Part shown: positions 7,860 through 14,164 of the stretch, piece after piece
How positions within the stretch are numbered: the first letter of the stretch is position 1
Layout of the letters: each line of letters begins with the position of its first letter
Assembly: GCF_937900395.1 (NCBI RefSeq)
Contig: NZ_CALCDX010000099.1
Span: forward strand, 1-39,608
Source of the DNA: an uncultured Caulobacter sp.
GTDB lineage: Bacteria; Pseudomonadota; Alphaproteobacteria; Caulobacterales; Caulobacteraceae
Direction: 5' to 3'
Length of the DNA stretch: 39,608 nt
Notes under the pieces: generated by a model
The model's database searches: none
What the model saw: only the letters and a program-made list of their open reading frames with translations
What the model was told of the DNA's origin: nothing
Translations under genes and position numbers: made by a program

Positions 7860-7879
7860 TCCGCGAAAGGTCGGGTGAG

Positions 7880-7910
7880 GGGGCGGGGGAGCAATCCTCC
7901 GCCCCTTTTT
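7880..7910 (+). terminator. Intrinsic terminator after the RcnB-like gene
   Basis: GGGGCGGGGGA (7880-7890) pairs with TCCTCCGCCCC (7895-7905) around a GCAA loop with one G-T wobble, followed by TTTTT. It lies 21 bp after the stop codon. Confidence 0.88.
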
Positions 7911-8111
7911 CGCGCGTGTTGCGCGGGTTTTTTCACCCCGTGATGGCGAAGCCGCGAACCTCCGCCTAAAACGGGGTCGCGAAGGCTTCCGGATTTCGGC
8001 GTTCTGTCGGCTCTGCCTTGACGAAACGGCAAAAAAACGCTCAAACGCCCGGCCTTCGTCGCTCTTCCGTTGCGTTGGGCGACCCTGATCGACCAGTCCT
8101 GGAGAAAAAAC

Positions 8112-9131
8112 ATGCGCGTCTACTACGACCGCGACGCCGACATCGCCCGCATCCTGGACAAGAAGATCGCCATCGTAGGCTATGGCAGCCAAGGTCACGC
8201 CCACGCGCTTAACCTTCGCGACTCCGGCGCCAAGAACGTCGCCGTCGCCCTGCGCGCCGGCTCGCCGACCGCCAAGAAGGCCGAAGGCGAAGGCCTGAAG
8301 GTCATGACGGTGGCCGAAGCCGCCGCCTGGGCCGACATGATCATGATCCTGGCGCCGGACGAGCACCAGGCCGCGATCTACAAGAACGACATCGCCCCCA
8401 ACATCCGTGACGGCGCGGCCCTGCTGTTCGCCCACGGCCTGAACGTCCACTTCGGCCTGATCGAGCCGAAGAACACCATCGACGTGCTGATGGTCGCGCC
8501 GAAGGGCCCGGGCCACACCGTGCGCGGCGAGTACCAGAAGGGCGGCGGCGTGCCGTGCCTGATCGCGGTGCACCACAACGCCACCGGCAACGCCCTCGAC
8601 CTCGGCCTGGCCTACGCCTCGGCCATCGGGGGCGGCCGCTCGGGCATCATCGAGACCAACTTCCGCGAAGAGTGCGAAACCGATCTGTTCGGCGAGCAGG
8701 CCGTCCTGTGCGGCGGCACGGTCGAGCTGGTCCGCGCCGGCTTCGAAACGTTGGTGGAAGCCGGCTATGCGCCGGAAATGGCCTATTTCGAGTGCCTGCA
8801 CGAGCTGAAGCTGATCGTCGACCTCATGTACGAGGGCGGCATCGCCAACATGAACTACTCGATCTCGAACACCGCCGAATACGGCGAGTACGTGACGGGT
8901 CCGCGCATCATCACGCCGGAAACCAAGGCCGAGATGAAGCGCGTGCTGGAGGACATCCAGTCGGGCAAGTTCGTCCGCGACTTCATGCTGGAAAACCAAG
9001 TGGGCCAGCCCTCGTTCAAGGCCACCCGCCGCCGCGCGGCCGAGCACCAGATCGAGGAAGTCGGCGGCCGCCTGCGCGACATGATGCCCTGGATCGCCAA
9101 GAACAAGCTGGTCGACCAGGCCAAGAACTAA
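8112..9131 (+). CDS. ilvC: Ketol-acid reductoisomerase (class I)
   Basis: A 339-residue protein, the class I length. It opens MRVYYDRDADIARILDKKIA, has the dinucleotide motif VGYGSQGHAHALNLRDSG near residues 22-39, the loop RAGSPTAKKAE, MILAPDEHQ, and the metal-binding segments of the knotted C-terminal domain, including FREECETDLFGEQAVLCGG and ECLHELKLIVDLMYEGGI. It converts acetolactate and acetohydroxybutyrate to dihydroxy acids in valine, leucine and isoleucine synthesis, using NADPH and Mg2+. The start follows GGAGAAAAAAC. A weak promoter candidate (TTGACG at 8018) lies upstream. It stands alone between two terminators, so it is probably monocistronic. Confidence 0.97.
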   Translation: MRVYYDRDADIARILDKKIAIVGYGSQGHAHALNLRDSGAKNVAVALRAGSPTAKKAEGEGLKVMTVAEAAAWADMIMILAPDEHQAAIYKNDIAPNIRDGAALLFAHGLNVHFGLIEPKNTIDVLMVAPKGPGHTVRGEYQKGGGVPCLIAVHHNATGNALDLGLAYASAIGGGRSGIIETNFREECETDLFGEQAVLCGGTVELVRAGFETLVEAGYAPEMAYFECLHELKLIVDLMYEGGIANMNYSISNTAEYGEYVTGPRIITPETKAEMKRVLEDIQSGKFVRDFMLENQVGQPSFKATRRRAAEHQIEEVGGRLRDMMPWIAKNKLVDQAKN

Positions 9132-9238
9132 GAGCGCGATAGCCGAAAGTGGTCGCCGGTTTCGGCGGCCGTCGCGCGGCCAAGAACCAAGGTCCTCGCA
9201 GACCCCAAGCTTCAGTACCCAAAGCTTAAATCCCGCGA

Positions 9239-9270
9239 AGCCCTCGGCCCTCCCAGGCCGGGGGCTTTTC
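9239..9270 (+). terminator. Intrinsic terminator after ilvC
   Basis: AGCCCTCGGCC (9239-9249) pairs with GGCCGGGGGCT (9256-9266) with one wobble and a 6-nt loop, followed by TTTTC. It lies 108 bp after the ilvC stop. Confidence 0.85.
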
Positions 9271-9306
9271 GTTTGCGGCTTGCGCAACGGCGTTCTCCGT
9301 GCATAA

Positions 9307-9326
9307 ACTGAACCAAATGGTTCAGT
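9307..9326. promoter_or_regulatory. Perfect palindromic operator overlapping the ArsR start codon
   Basis: ACTGAACCA (9307-9315), AA, TGGTTCAGT (9318-9326) is a perfect 9+2+9 inverted repeat. The ATG of the ArsR-type regulator (9317-9319) is inside it. ArsR-family repressors bind such short palindromes and commonly repress their own operon. I infer autoregulation in which repressor binding blocks the promoter or start region of the arsR-SRPBCC pair. Confidence 0.82.
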
Positions 9327-9676
9327 ATTCAGCCGCCCGCCTCGACGCCTCGTTCGCCGCCCTGTCCGACGCCACCCGGCGCGGGGTGCTGGAGGCGCTC
9401 GGCCGGGGCGAGGCGTCGATCACCGAGCTCGCCAACCTTTTCCAGATGACCCTCACGGGCATGAAGAAGCACGTCGCGCTGCTGGAGGCGGCGGGGCTGG
9501 TGACGACGGAAAAGATCGGGCGCGTCCGCACCTGCCGGCTCGCCGCGAGCGGGCTGGAGGAAGAGGCCGCGTGGATCGAGCGCTATCGCCAGCGCTGGGC
9601 CCTGCGGTTCGACGCGCTGGACGAGGTTGTCGAGGAACTCAAGCAGAGGGAGGACCAGGATGTCCGGAAAGAATGA
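9317..9676 (+). CDS. ArsR-family transcriptional regulator
   Basis: About 119 residues with the winged-helix core of the family: FAALSDATRRGVLEALGRGE, then ASITELANLFQMTLTGMKKH (recognition helix) and VALLEAAGLVTTEKIGRVRT (wing). No cysteine metal-site motif is visible, so it is probably not a metal sensor; the relatives that pair with SRPBCC proteins sense small molecules or are uncharacterised. The ATG at 9317 gives the family-typical start MVQYSAARLDASF. A GTG at 9299 is also in frame. No Shine-Dalgarno precedes the ATG, which together with the operator over the start suggests a very short or absent leader. Overlaps the next gene by 17 bp, so the two are one operon. Confidence 0.9.
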   Translation: MVQYSAARLDASFAALSDATRRGVLEALGRGEASITELANLFQMTLTGMKKHVALLEAAGLVTTEKIGRVRTCRLAASGLEEEAAWIERYRQRWALRFDALDEVVEELKQREDQDVRKE

Positions 9677-10136
9677 GACGGTCGTGACCCGCAAGTCGGA
9701 CCGGGAGCTGGTCGTGACCCGGGTCTTCGACGGCCCGGTCCGCCTGGTGTTCGAGGCCTGGTCCAAGCCCGAGCTGTTCCAACGTTGGTGGGTTCCCAAG
9801 ACCCTGGGCGTGCCGCTGCGGGCCTGCGAGATGGATGTCCGCACCGGCGGCGGCTATCGCCTGGAGTTCGGGCTGGACGCCGCCAACAGCATGGCCTTCT
9901 TCGGCACGTACACCGACGTGACCCCGCCCTCGCGCATCGTCTGGACCAACGAGGAGGCGGGCGAGGTGTCGGTGACCACGGTCACGTTCGAAGACCAGGG
10001 CGACAAGACGCTGCTGACGCTGAGCGAGCTCTATCCCAGCAAGGCGGCGTGCGACGAGGCTTTGCAGGGTTCGGCCCAAGGCTACCCCATGCAATTCGAA
10101 CAGCTGGACGACCTGCTGGTCGAGCTGGTCGCCTGA
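9660..10136 (+). CDS. SRPBCC/AHSA1-domain protein
   Basis: A 158-residue START/Bet v1-type protein: LVVTRVFDGPVRLVFEAWSK, PELFQRWWVPKTLGVPL, GGGYRLEFGLDAANSMAFFG and PPSRIVWTNEEAGEVSVTTV in the order of the AHSA1 family, ending LSELYPSKAACDEALQGSAQ followed by the terminal helix. The fold has a hydrophobic ligand cavity. The ligand is unknown. ATG 9660 lies inside the 3' end of the ArsR gene and is preceded by GGGAGGACC. The pair ArsR-SRPBCC is a recurring bacterial operon in which the first gene probably controls the second. Ends 4 bp before the convergent CAP-domain gene. Confidence 0.9.
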   Translation: MSGKNETVVTRKSDRELVVTRVFDGPVRLVFEAWSKPELFQRWWVPKTLGVPLRACEMDVRTGGGYRLEFGLDAANSMAFFGTYTDVTPPSRIVWTNEEAGEVSVTTVTFEDQGDKTLLTLSELYPSKAACDEALQGSAQGYPMQFEQLDDLLVELVA

Positions 10137-10140
10137 GGCG

Positions 10141-10950
10141 CTATTCCAGGACGAACACCGGCCCCCAGCCCAGCTGGTAGCGGTGCTCGCCCGAGGACAG
10201 GTGCGGCCGCAGCTGCCAGGCGCCTGGCTGCAGCACGCTGGGCGGGCGGCCTTCGACATAGGTGATGGTCAGCACCTCGCCGCCCGGCTCGGACACCGAG
10301 AACTGGCGGATCGGCGGGGCGGCGTTCGACAGGGCCCGGGCGATCTCGTCCGGGCCGCGCACGCGCAGCGGGGCAGGGGCCGCCAAGCGCGCGGCGACCT
10401 CGGCATAGGCGCCGACCGCGATGACGCGAGGACCCTGGCGCAAGGCGCCATAGCCGACATGGGTGAAGCTGGGGGCGACCAGGTTGGCGCGGTGGCCGGG
10501 ACTGTCTCGCCACTGGTTCATGATCTGGTCGGGCCGCACCGCGCCGTCGGCGTTGCGGCGCATGGCGATGTTCTCGGCCGGCGCGCCGACCAGGTCGCGG
10601 GCCAAGAGGCCGACGCGGCCGGCGGGAGAGTAGCCTTCGCGCGTCAGGTGGTCGAAGCGTTCCGTCACCGCCATGTCGGCGGCGTGAGCGCGGGCGGCGG
10701 CCGCCAGCCCCGGATCCCAGGCCAGCGGCGGCGCGCCCTCGCGGCGACGGATCAGATTATTGAGGTCCAGCAGGGTCTGCTCGAAATCCTCGTCGAAGTC
10801 GCCGCCGGGCGGATCGGCCAGCAGGCCGCGCAGGCGGCGCTCATAGGCCAGCCAGGGCTGGGCCGGGGCGGCGAGGGCGGCGGGAGCGAGGGACGCGGCG
10901 GCGACGGCGAAACCGCCGGCCAACAGGGTTCTTCGCGCGATGGACGTCAT
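10141..10950 (-). CDS. Exported CAP/SCP-domain protein
   Basis: 269 residues. The N-terminus MTSIARRTLLAGGFAVAAAS has twin arginines, a hydrophobic stretch and an AlaLeuAla-Ala cleavage region, so Tat export is plausible. The CAP domain runs from about residue 60 to 190: LLDLNNLIRRREGAPPLAWD, AAAARAHAADMAVTERFDHL, and PAENIAMRRN then MNQWRDSPGHRANLVAPSFT, with the conserved His and Glu positions present. A C-terminal beta-rich extension of about 80 residues (VSEPGGEVLTITYVEGRP) is not part of CAP. Bacterial members are secreted and mostly of unknown function. It is divergent from the gene at 11017. Confidence 0.87.
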   Translation of the reverse strand: MTSIARRTLLAGGFAVAAASLAPAALAAPAQPWLAYERRLRGLLADPPGGDFDEDFEQTLLDLNNLIRRREGAPPLAWDPGLAAAARAHAADMAVTERFDHLTREGYSPAGRVGLLARDLVGAPAENIAMRRNADGAVRPDQIMNQWRDSPGHRANLVAPSFTHVGYGALRQGPRVIAVGAYAEVAARLAAPAPLRVRGPDEIARALSNAAPPIRQFSVSEPGGEVLTITYVEGRPPSVLQPGAWQLRPHLSSGEHRYQLGWGPVFVLE

Positions 10951-11016
10951 TCAGCCTTCCGACAAACATTGAACGCCAACATTGACAGCGGCGCCTCGGG
11001 ACCAGACGTAAGGCAC

Positions 11017-11577
11017 ATGCGTCCTGTCCGTTCCCTATGGCTGGCCGGCCCACAAGTCTGGCTCCCCGACTCCGACGCCCAGGCCGCCCGCGAGCGGGCG
11101 CTGTGCCTGGACGCGGGGTTCGAGCCCCTGACTCCGGCCGTCATGCCCCCGGGCGAGAGCGGCGACGAACTGGCGGCCCGGCAGTTCTACGCCGCCCGCA
11201 TGGCGCAATTGCGCCAGGCCGACGCCGGAATCGTCAACCTGACGCCCTTCCGAGGTCCCTCGGCCGACACCGCCGCCGTGTTCGAGGCCGGCGTGCTGGC
11301 GGGGCTCGGGCGGCCGATCTTCGCCTATCTGAATGTCGCCAGCGAGATCGAGGCCGAATACGTCGCGCGCGTCGACCAGATGCTGGGCGCCAGTCTCGAC
11401 GAGAACCGCGTCTGGCGCGACGCCGACGATTGCCAGATCGAGGACCACGGCCTTCCCGAGACGGTCATGCTGTGGGGCGAGGCCCGGCGGCTGTTCGTGA
11501 TTGTGACGCACGATCCTTTGCGGGATGTGACGGGGTTGGAGCTGTGCCTAGAGGCGTTGGGGCTGTACGCGGAGTAG
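11017..11577 (+). CDS. Nucleoside 2-deoxyribosyltransferase-like protein
   Basis: A 186-residue protein with the fold pattern of the family: SLWLAGPQVWLPDSDAQAAR at the N-terminus, ADAGIVNLTPFRGPSADTAA in the middle (nucleoside-site Asn and the Gly-Pro-Ser-Ala-Asp run), and VFEAGVLAGLGRPIFAYLN with the conserved Glu that acts as nucleophile in known members. These enzymes cleave or exchange the base of deoxynucleosides or monophosphates. The real substrate is unknown. ATG 11017 gives the family-typical start; the frame is open for more than 800 bp upstream but that stretch is antisense to the CAP gene and is not coding. Confidence 0.8.
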   Translation: MRPVRSLWLAGPQVWLPDSDAQAARERALCLDAGFEPLTPAVMPPGESGDELAARQFYAARMAQLRQADAGIVNLTPFRGPSADTAAVFEAGVLAGLGRPIFAYLNVASEIEAEYVARVDQMLGASLDENRVWRDADDCQIEDHGLPETVMLWGEARRLFVIVTHDPLRDVTGLELCLEALGLYAE

Positions 11578-11648
11578 GGGGCGAGGCGCTGGATAGCAGA
11601 TCCAGCGGACGGCCTGAACGTCTGCAATGGGTGGCTAGCGGACCTTGG

Positions 11649-12071
11649 CTACGGGTCGCCATGAACAGCGATGTCAGGAGCTCCATGGAGGTTAGGTCCT
11701 TTCGATGGAGCGCTGGGACATTTCTGACGTAGCGTCCGGCTCATTCGTTCGAGCGCTTGATTGAGCTTGGCTGCGCGCCTAGTCGCACTCAGAGCCGTCA
11801 GCTCATCACGCCACCACGACTCTAATTCTTCCTCCGAGGGGCAAGCCGCCGCTTTGACAGCGAGGAATAGCTGGCTATCGCCAGTGCTGATTTCGACCCG
11901 CCAACTCGTTGTGCGCCGAACGGCTTCGCAGTTTGACGCGAACTCGTCCTTACCGGCGACACACGTCAGAGACCACCGATCACGCGAGGGTGGCGAGGCG
12001 GCCGTCGAGTGGCTCCCCGTCGCCAGGACGACAACACAGCCGAGAACAAGAGGCTTGCAGAACTTGACCAT
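11649..12071 (-). CDS. Small secreted protein of unknown function
   Basis: 140 residues from ATG 12071. The start MVKFCKPLVLGCVVVLATGS then HSTAA looks like a signal peptide. The mature part has three or four cysteines (LTCVAGKDEFASNCEAV, AAACPSEEEL, RQKCPS) and a Trp-rich helix (ELESWWRDELTALSATRRAA). I do not recognise a family. The frame stays open upstream to 12335, but that part is repeat sequence and lacks a ribosome-binding site. Base composition is a little less GC-rich than its neighbours. It is convergent with the gene ending at 11577. Coding status rests on the signal peptide and plausible composition only. Confidence 0.5.
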   Translation of the reverse strand: MVKFCKPLVLGCVVVLATGSHSTAASPPSRDRWSLTCVAGKDEFASNCEAVRRTTSWRVEISTGDSQLFLAVKAAACPSEEELESWWRDELTALSATRRAAKLNQALERMSRTLRQKCPSAPSKGPNLHGAPDIAVHGDP

Positions 12072-12139
12072 GCCGGAAGCTAACCGCAGCGCTAGAGTCC
12101 GACTAGGGTCGTAAGCCGACCTCCCTAGGTCGGTCCGAA

Positions 12140-12284
12140 CCTTACATCTCCTGGAGGCTGCAGCGTGCAGGACTGAGCGGGTTGGTCGAGGACCGGCCTC
12201 CGGCCGGCCGCGCGGCGGCGACGCGGAGCGTCGTCCTTGAGCAACCCGGTCAGCCCTGCGATCGTCTCGCCGTGAGATGTAAGG
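12140..12284. repeat. Long imperfect inverted repeat, about 145 bp (type B)
   Basis: CCTTACATCTC (12140-12150) is a perfect inverse complement of GAGATGTAAGG (12274-12284). Nested inside, CAGGACTGAGCGGGTTG (about 12168-12184) matches the inverse of the segment 12242-12258 at 15 of 17 positions. The centre is a GC-rich hairpin. No protein is encoded. The gene-free stretch 12072-12552 holds this element, the type C repeat next to it and the promoter region of the enoyl-CoA hydratase gene. Confidence 0.75.
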
Positions 12285-12343
12285 ATGGCTCCCGTCGCGG
12301 GGGACGGGTTTCCTGATGGGCGGGGGCGAGCGCAATCCAAGAT

Positions 12344-12425
12344 CCTCCCCCGCGATGCGGGGGAGGTGGCCCAGAGGGTCGGAGGGGGCTAGCTCGGCCG
12401 ACCTCCAGTTCGCCCCCTCCGGCGC
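12344..12425. repeat. Dispersed palindromic repeat (type C, copy 1)
   Basis: CCTCCCCCGC (12344-12353), GAT, GCGGGGGAGG (12357-12366) is a perfect hairpin. It is followed by GGTGGCCC, GAGGGTCGG and AGGGGGCT, then a 3' counterpart CCCCCTCC. The same order of pieces (stem, GGTGGCCC, AGGG, CGGA, GAGGGG) occurs in both arms of the repeat at 32392-32550, so these are one family. Confidence 0.72.
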
Positions 12426-12552
12426 TCCGCGTCCCTTTCCATCCCTTCAGCGGTCAGCCGCGTGAAGCGGTCGTCCCATGGCTAACGCGACGTCAGGGCT
12501 CCCCAACCGCTCCGACCCCTCTATAAAAGCGCCAACCTTTCAGGAGACCCCG

Positions 12553-13341
12553 ATGGCCGATTACCAGACCCTGATCGTCGAGGCGCCGGACAGCGCCCCC
12601 GGCGTCGCCCTGATCCGCCTGAACCGTCCCGAGGCGCTGAACGCCCTGAACACCCAGCTGCTGGGCGAGCTGGCCCAAGCGCTGGCGGCGGCGGAAGCCG
12701 ACGACGCCGTCGGCTGCATCGTGCTGACCGGCTCGGCCAAGGCCTTCGCCGCCGGCGCCGACATCAAGGAGATGTCGGACAAGACCTACGCCCAGATGTT
12801 CAAGCAGGACTTCTTCACCGCCGGCGCGCGGGCGGTTGAGCAGTGCCGCAAGCCGATCATCGCCGCGGTGTCCGGCTACGCCCTGGGCGGCGGCTGCGAG
12901 TTGGCGATGATGTGCGACTTCATCCTGGCGGCCGACACCGCCAAGTTCGGCCAGCCCGAGATCACCCTCGGCGTCGCCCCGGGTATCGGCGGCACCCAGC
13001 GCCTGACGCGCCTCGTGGGCAAGTCCAAGGCCATGGACATGATCCTGACCGGCCGGATGATGGACGCCGTCGAGGCCGAGCGCGCGGGACTGGTCTCGCG
13101 GATTTTCCCGGCCGACAGCTTGGTGGATGAGGCCCTGGCCGTCGCGGCCAAGATCGCCGCCCAGTCGCCGCTGGCCGTCGCGATGAACAAGGAACTGGTC
13201 GAGGCCGCTTACGAAACGACCCTGACGACGGGCGTCGCGCTCGAGCGGCGCCTCTTCCACTCGCTGTTCGCCTTCGAAGACCAGAAAGAAGGCATGGCGG
13301 CCTTCGTCGAGAAGCGAAAGCCAAGCTTCAAGGGGATGTGA
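12553..13341 (+). CDS. Enoyl-CoA hydratase
   Basis: 262 residues from ATG 12553, typical of short-chain crotonase-fold hydratases. Landmarks are VALIRLNRPEALNALNTQLL, the oxyanion-hole segment AKAFAAGADIKEMSDKTYAQ, and YALGGGCELAMMCDFILAAD with the second oxyanion glycine. The two catalytic acidic residues are in place: Glu of GGGCELAM and Glu of FGQPEITLGVAPGIGG. It hydrates trans-2-enoyl-CoA in fatty acid oxidation. AGGAG at 12542-12546 fixes the start; an in-frame ATG at 12478 lacks a site and encodes non-conserved residues. From memory, the same gene precedes rpsT in C. crescentus. Confidence 0.94.
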   Translation: MADYQTLIVEAPDSAPGVALIRLNRPEALNALNTQLLGELAQALAAAEADDAVGCIVLTGSAKAFAAGADIKEMSDKTYAQMFKQDFFTAGARAVEQCRKPIIAAVSGYALGGGCELAMMCDFILAADTAKFGQPEITLGVAPGIGGTQRLTRLVGKSKAMDMILTGRMMDAVEAERAGLVSRIFPADSLVDEALAVAAKIAAQSPLAVAMNKELVEAAYETTLTTGVALERRLFHSLFAFEDQKEGMAAFVEKRKPSFKGM

Positions 13342-13395
13342 TCGGGCTCGAAACGATTGCGTCGTTCCGGTCCTCAGGAATCCGCCTGTGGACCG

Positions 13396-13424
13396 TTGAC
13401 CCCGGGCGCCGCTTCCCGTATATC
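13396..13424 (+). promoter_or_regulatory. Housekeeping-type promoter of rpsT
   Basis: TTGACC (13396-13401), 17-bp spacer, TATATC (13419-13424). Expected transcription start is near 13431, giving a leader of about 57 nt. A GAATC (CcrM-type GANTC) site lies at 13378-13382, just upstream of the -35 element. Confidence 0.7.
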
Positions 13425-13487
13425 CGCGCGCTCTGTTTTCCCTGCTTCGCGGCCGCCCGCGCGGCTGTCCGTTTGAAGGTCCGATCC

Positions 13488-13763
13488 ATGGCCAATAATC
13501 CCGGCGCCAAGAAAGCGATCCGCAAGATCGCTCGCCGCACCGAAGTCAACACCGCCCGCCGCTCGCGCGTGCGCACCTTCCTGCGCAAGTTCGAAGACGC
13601 GATCGCCAAGGGTGACGTCGCCGTCGCCAAGGCCGCTTTCGTCGAAGCGCAATCGGAACTGATGCGCGCCGTTTCGAAGGGCGTGGTTCATCCGAACACG
13701 GGCTCGCGCAAGGTCTCGCGCCTGGCCGCCCGCCTGAAGAAGCTGGATAAGGCCGCGGCCTAG
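13488..13763 (+). CDS. rpsT: 30S ribosomal protein S20
   Basis: A 91-residue basic, all-helical protein beginning MANNPGAKKAIRKIARRTEV and ending SRKVSRLAARLKKLDKAAA, with the conserved internal segments RRSRVRTFLRKFEDAI and KGVVHPNTGSRKVSR. It binds 16S rRNA early in 30S assembly. The start is the ATG giving the canonical MA-N N-terminus; 150 bp of open frame upstream is the leader region. Followed by a strong terminator and then dnaA, as in other Caulobacter. Confidence 0.97.
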   Translation: MANNPGAKKAIRKIARRTEVNTARRSRVRTFLRKFEDAIAKGDVAVAKAAFVEAQSELMRAVSKGVVHPNTGSRKVSRLAARLKKLDKAAA

Positions 13764-13767
13764 TCCA

Positions 13768-13938
13768 GATTCTGGACGAACGCCGTTCGTCGAGCGAATT
13801 CAAGTATTTACGAAAGCCGGTCAGGGTTTCCTGGCCGGCTTTTGCTTTGAATCAATCGGCCTTTTCCTGACGTTGCAAACTGTGATCTGGGGCCCCTTTA
13901 CGGGTATTCCCTTGCGGGGCGAGGCCCTCTCGCGAGTC
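13768..13938. promoter_or_regulatory. Three GANTC (CcrM methylation) sites upstream of dnaA
   Basis: GATTC at 13768-13772, GAATC at 13849-13853 and GAGTC at 13934-13938. In Caulobacter CcrM methylates GANTC, and hemimethylation state has been linked to dnaA transcription. The last site is 37 bp upstream of the predicted dnaA -35 element. The sites are seen directly; the regulatory role is taken from C. crescentus. Confidence 0.65.
13814..13844 (+). terminator. Intrinsic terminator after rpsT
   Basis: AAGCCGGTCAGG (13814-13825) pairs with CCTGGCCGGCTT (13830-13841) with one wobble and a GTTT loop, followed by TTTGCTTT. It separates rpsT from the dnaA promoter. Confidence 0.9.
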
Positions 13939-13974
13939 AACAGAAATATCCGCGACCGGACGCAAGTTTTCCGT

Positions 13975-14003
13975 TTGACCCGCCTCCGCCGCTGGCTAGT
14001 TTA
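13975..14003 (+). promoter_or_regulatory. dnaA promoter
   Basis: TTGACC (13975-13980), 17-bp spacer, TAGTTT (13998-14003). Expected start is near 14010, which gives a leader of about 155 nt before the ATG at 14165. The rpsT promoter has the same -35 hexamer and spacer. Confidence 0.72.
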
Positions 14004-14009
14004 AGCGTC

Positions 14010-14164
14010 TCAACGCTTCTCCAGTCTTGGAAAAACAAGGCGGCGGCGGACCGATCGTGTTCGCCGAGTAAGAACCTGTGTGCGTTGAGGGTACCGGTCG
14101 CACGCCATGGGGGGCGGCGGCTGAAAGTATGCGGCGGTTACTTTTTTTGCGAGGCGGTGGACGA
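14010..14164 (+). promoter_or_regulatory. Long dnaA 5' untranslated leader
   Basis: About 155 nt with no strong Shine-Dalgarno at the end (GAGGCGGTGGACGA before the ATG). It contains a five-codon mini-ORF (ATG 14107, Gly x4, stop ending 14124), an in-frame upstream ATG at 14130 and a run of seven T near 14141. In C. crescentus the dnaA leader, of similar length, limits translation in response to nutrients; I infer the same here. The gene-free stretch 13764-14164 holds the rpsT terminator, GANTC sites, dnaA promoter and this leader. Confidence 0.6.

Noticed and set aside
6999..9287. A 762-codon minus-strand open frame opposite the RcnB-like gene and ilvC
   Set aside because: It is antisense to two recognised genes, has a low-complexity Val/Ala pattern mirroring the Arg/Asp codons, and shows no domain.
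13764..14164. Replication origin next to dnaA
   Set aside because: No cluster of DnaA boxes or AT-rich unwinding region was seen; in Caulobacter the origin lies near hemE, which is not in the window.
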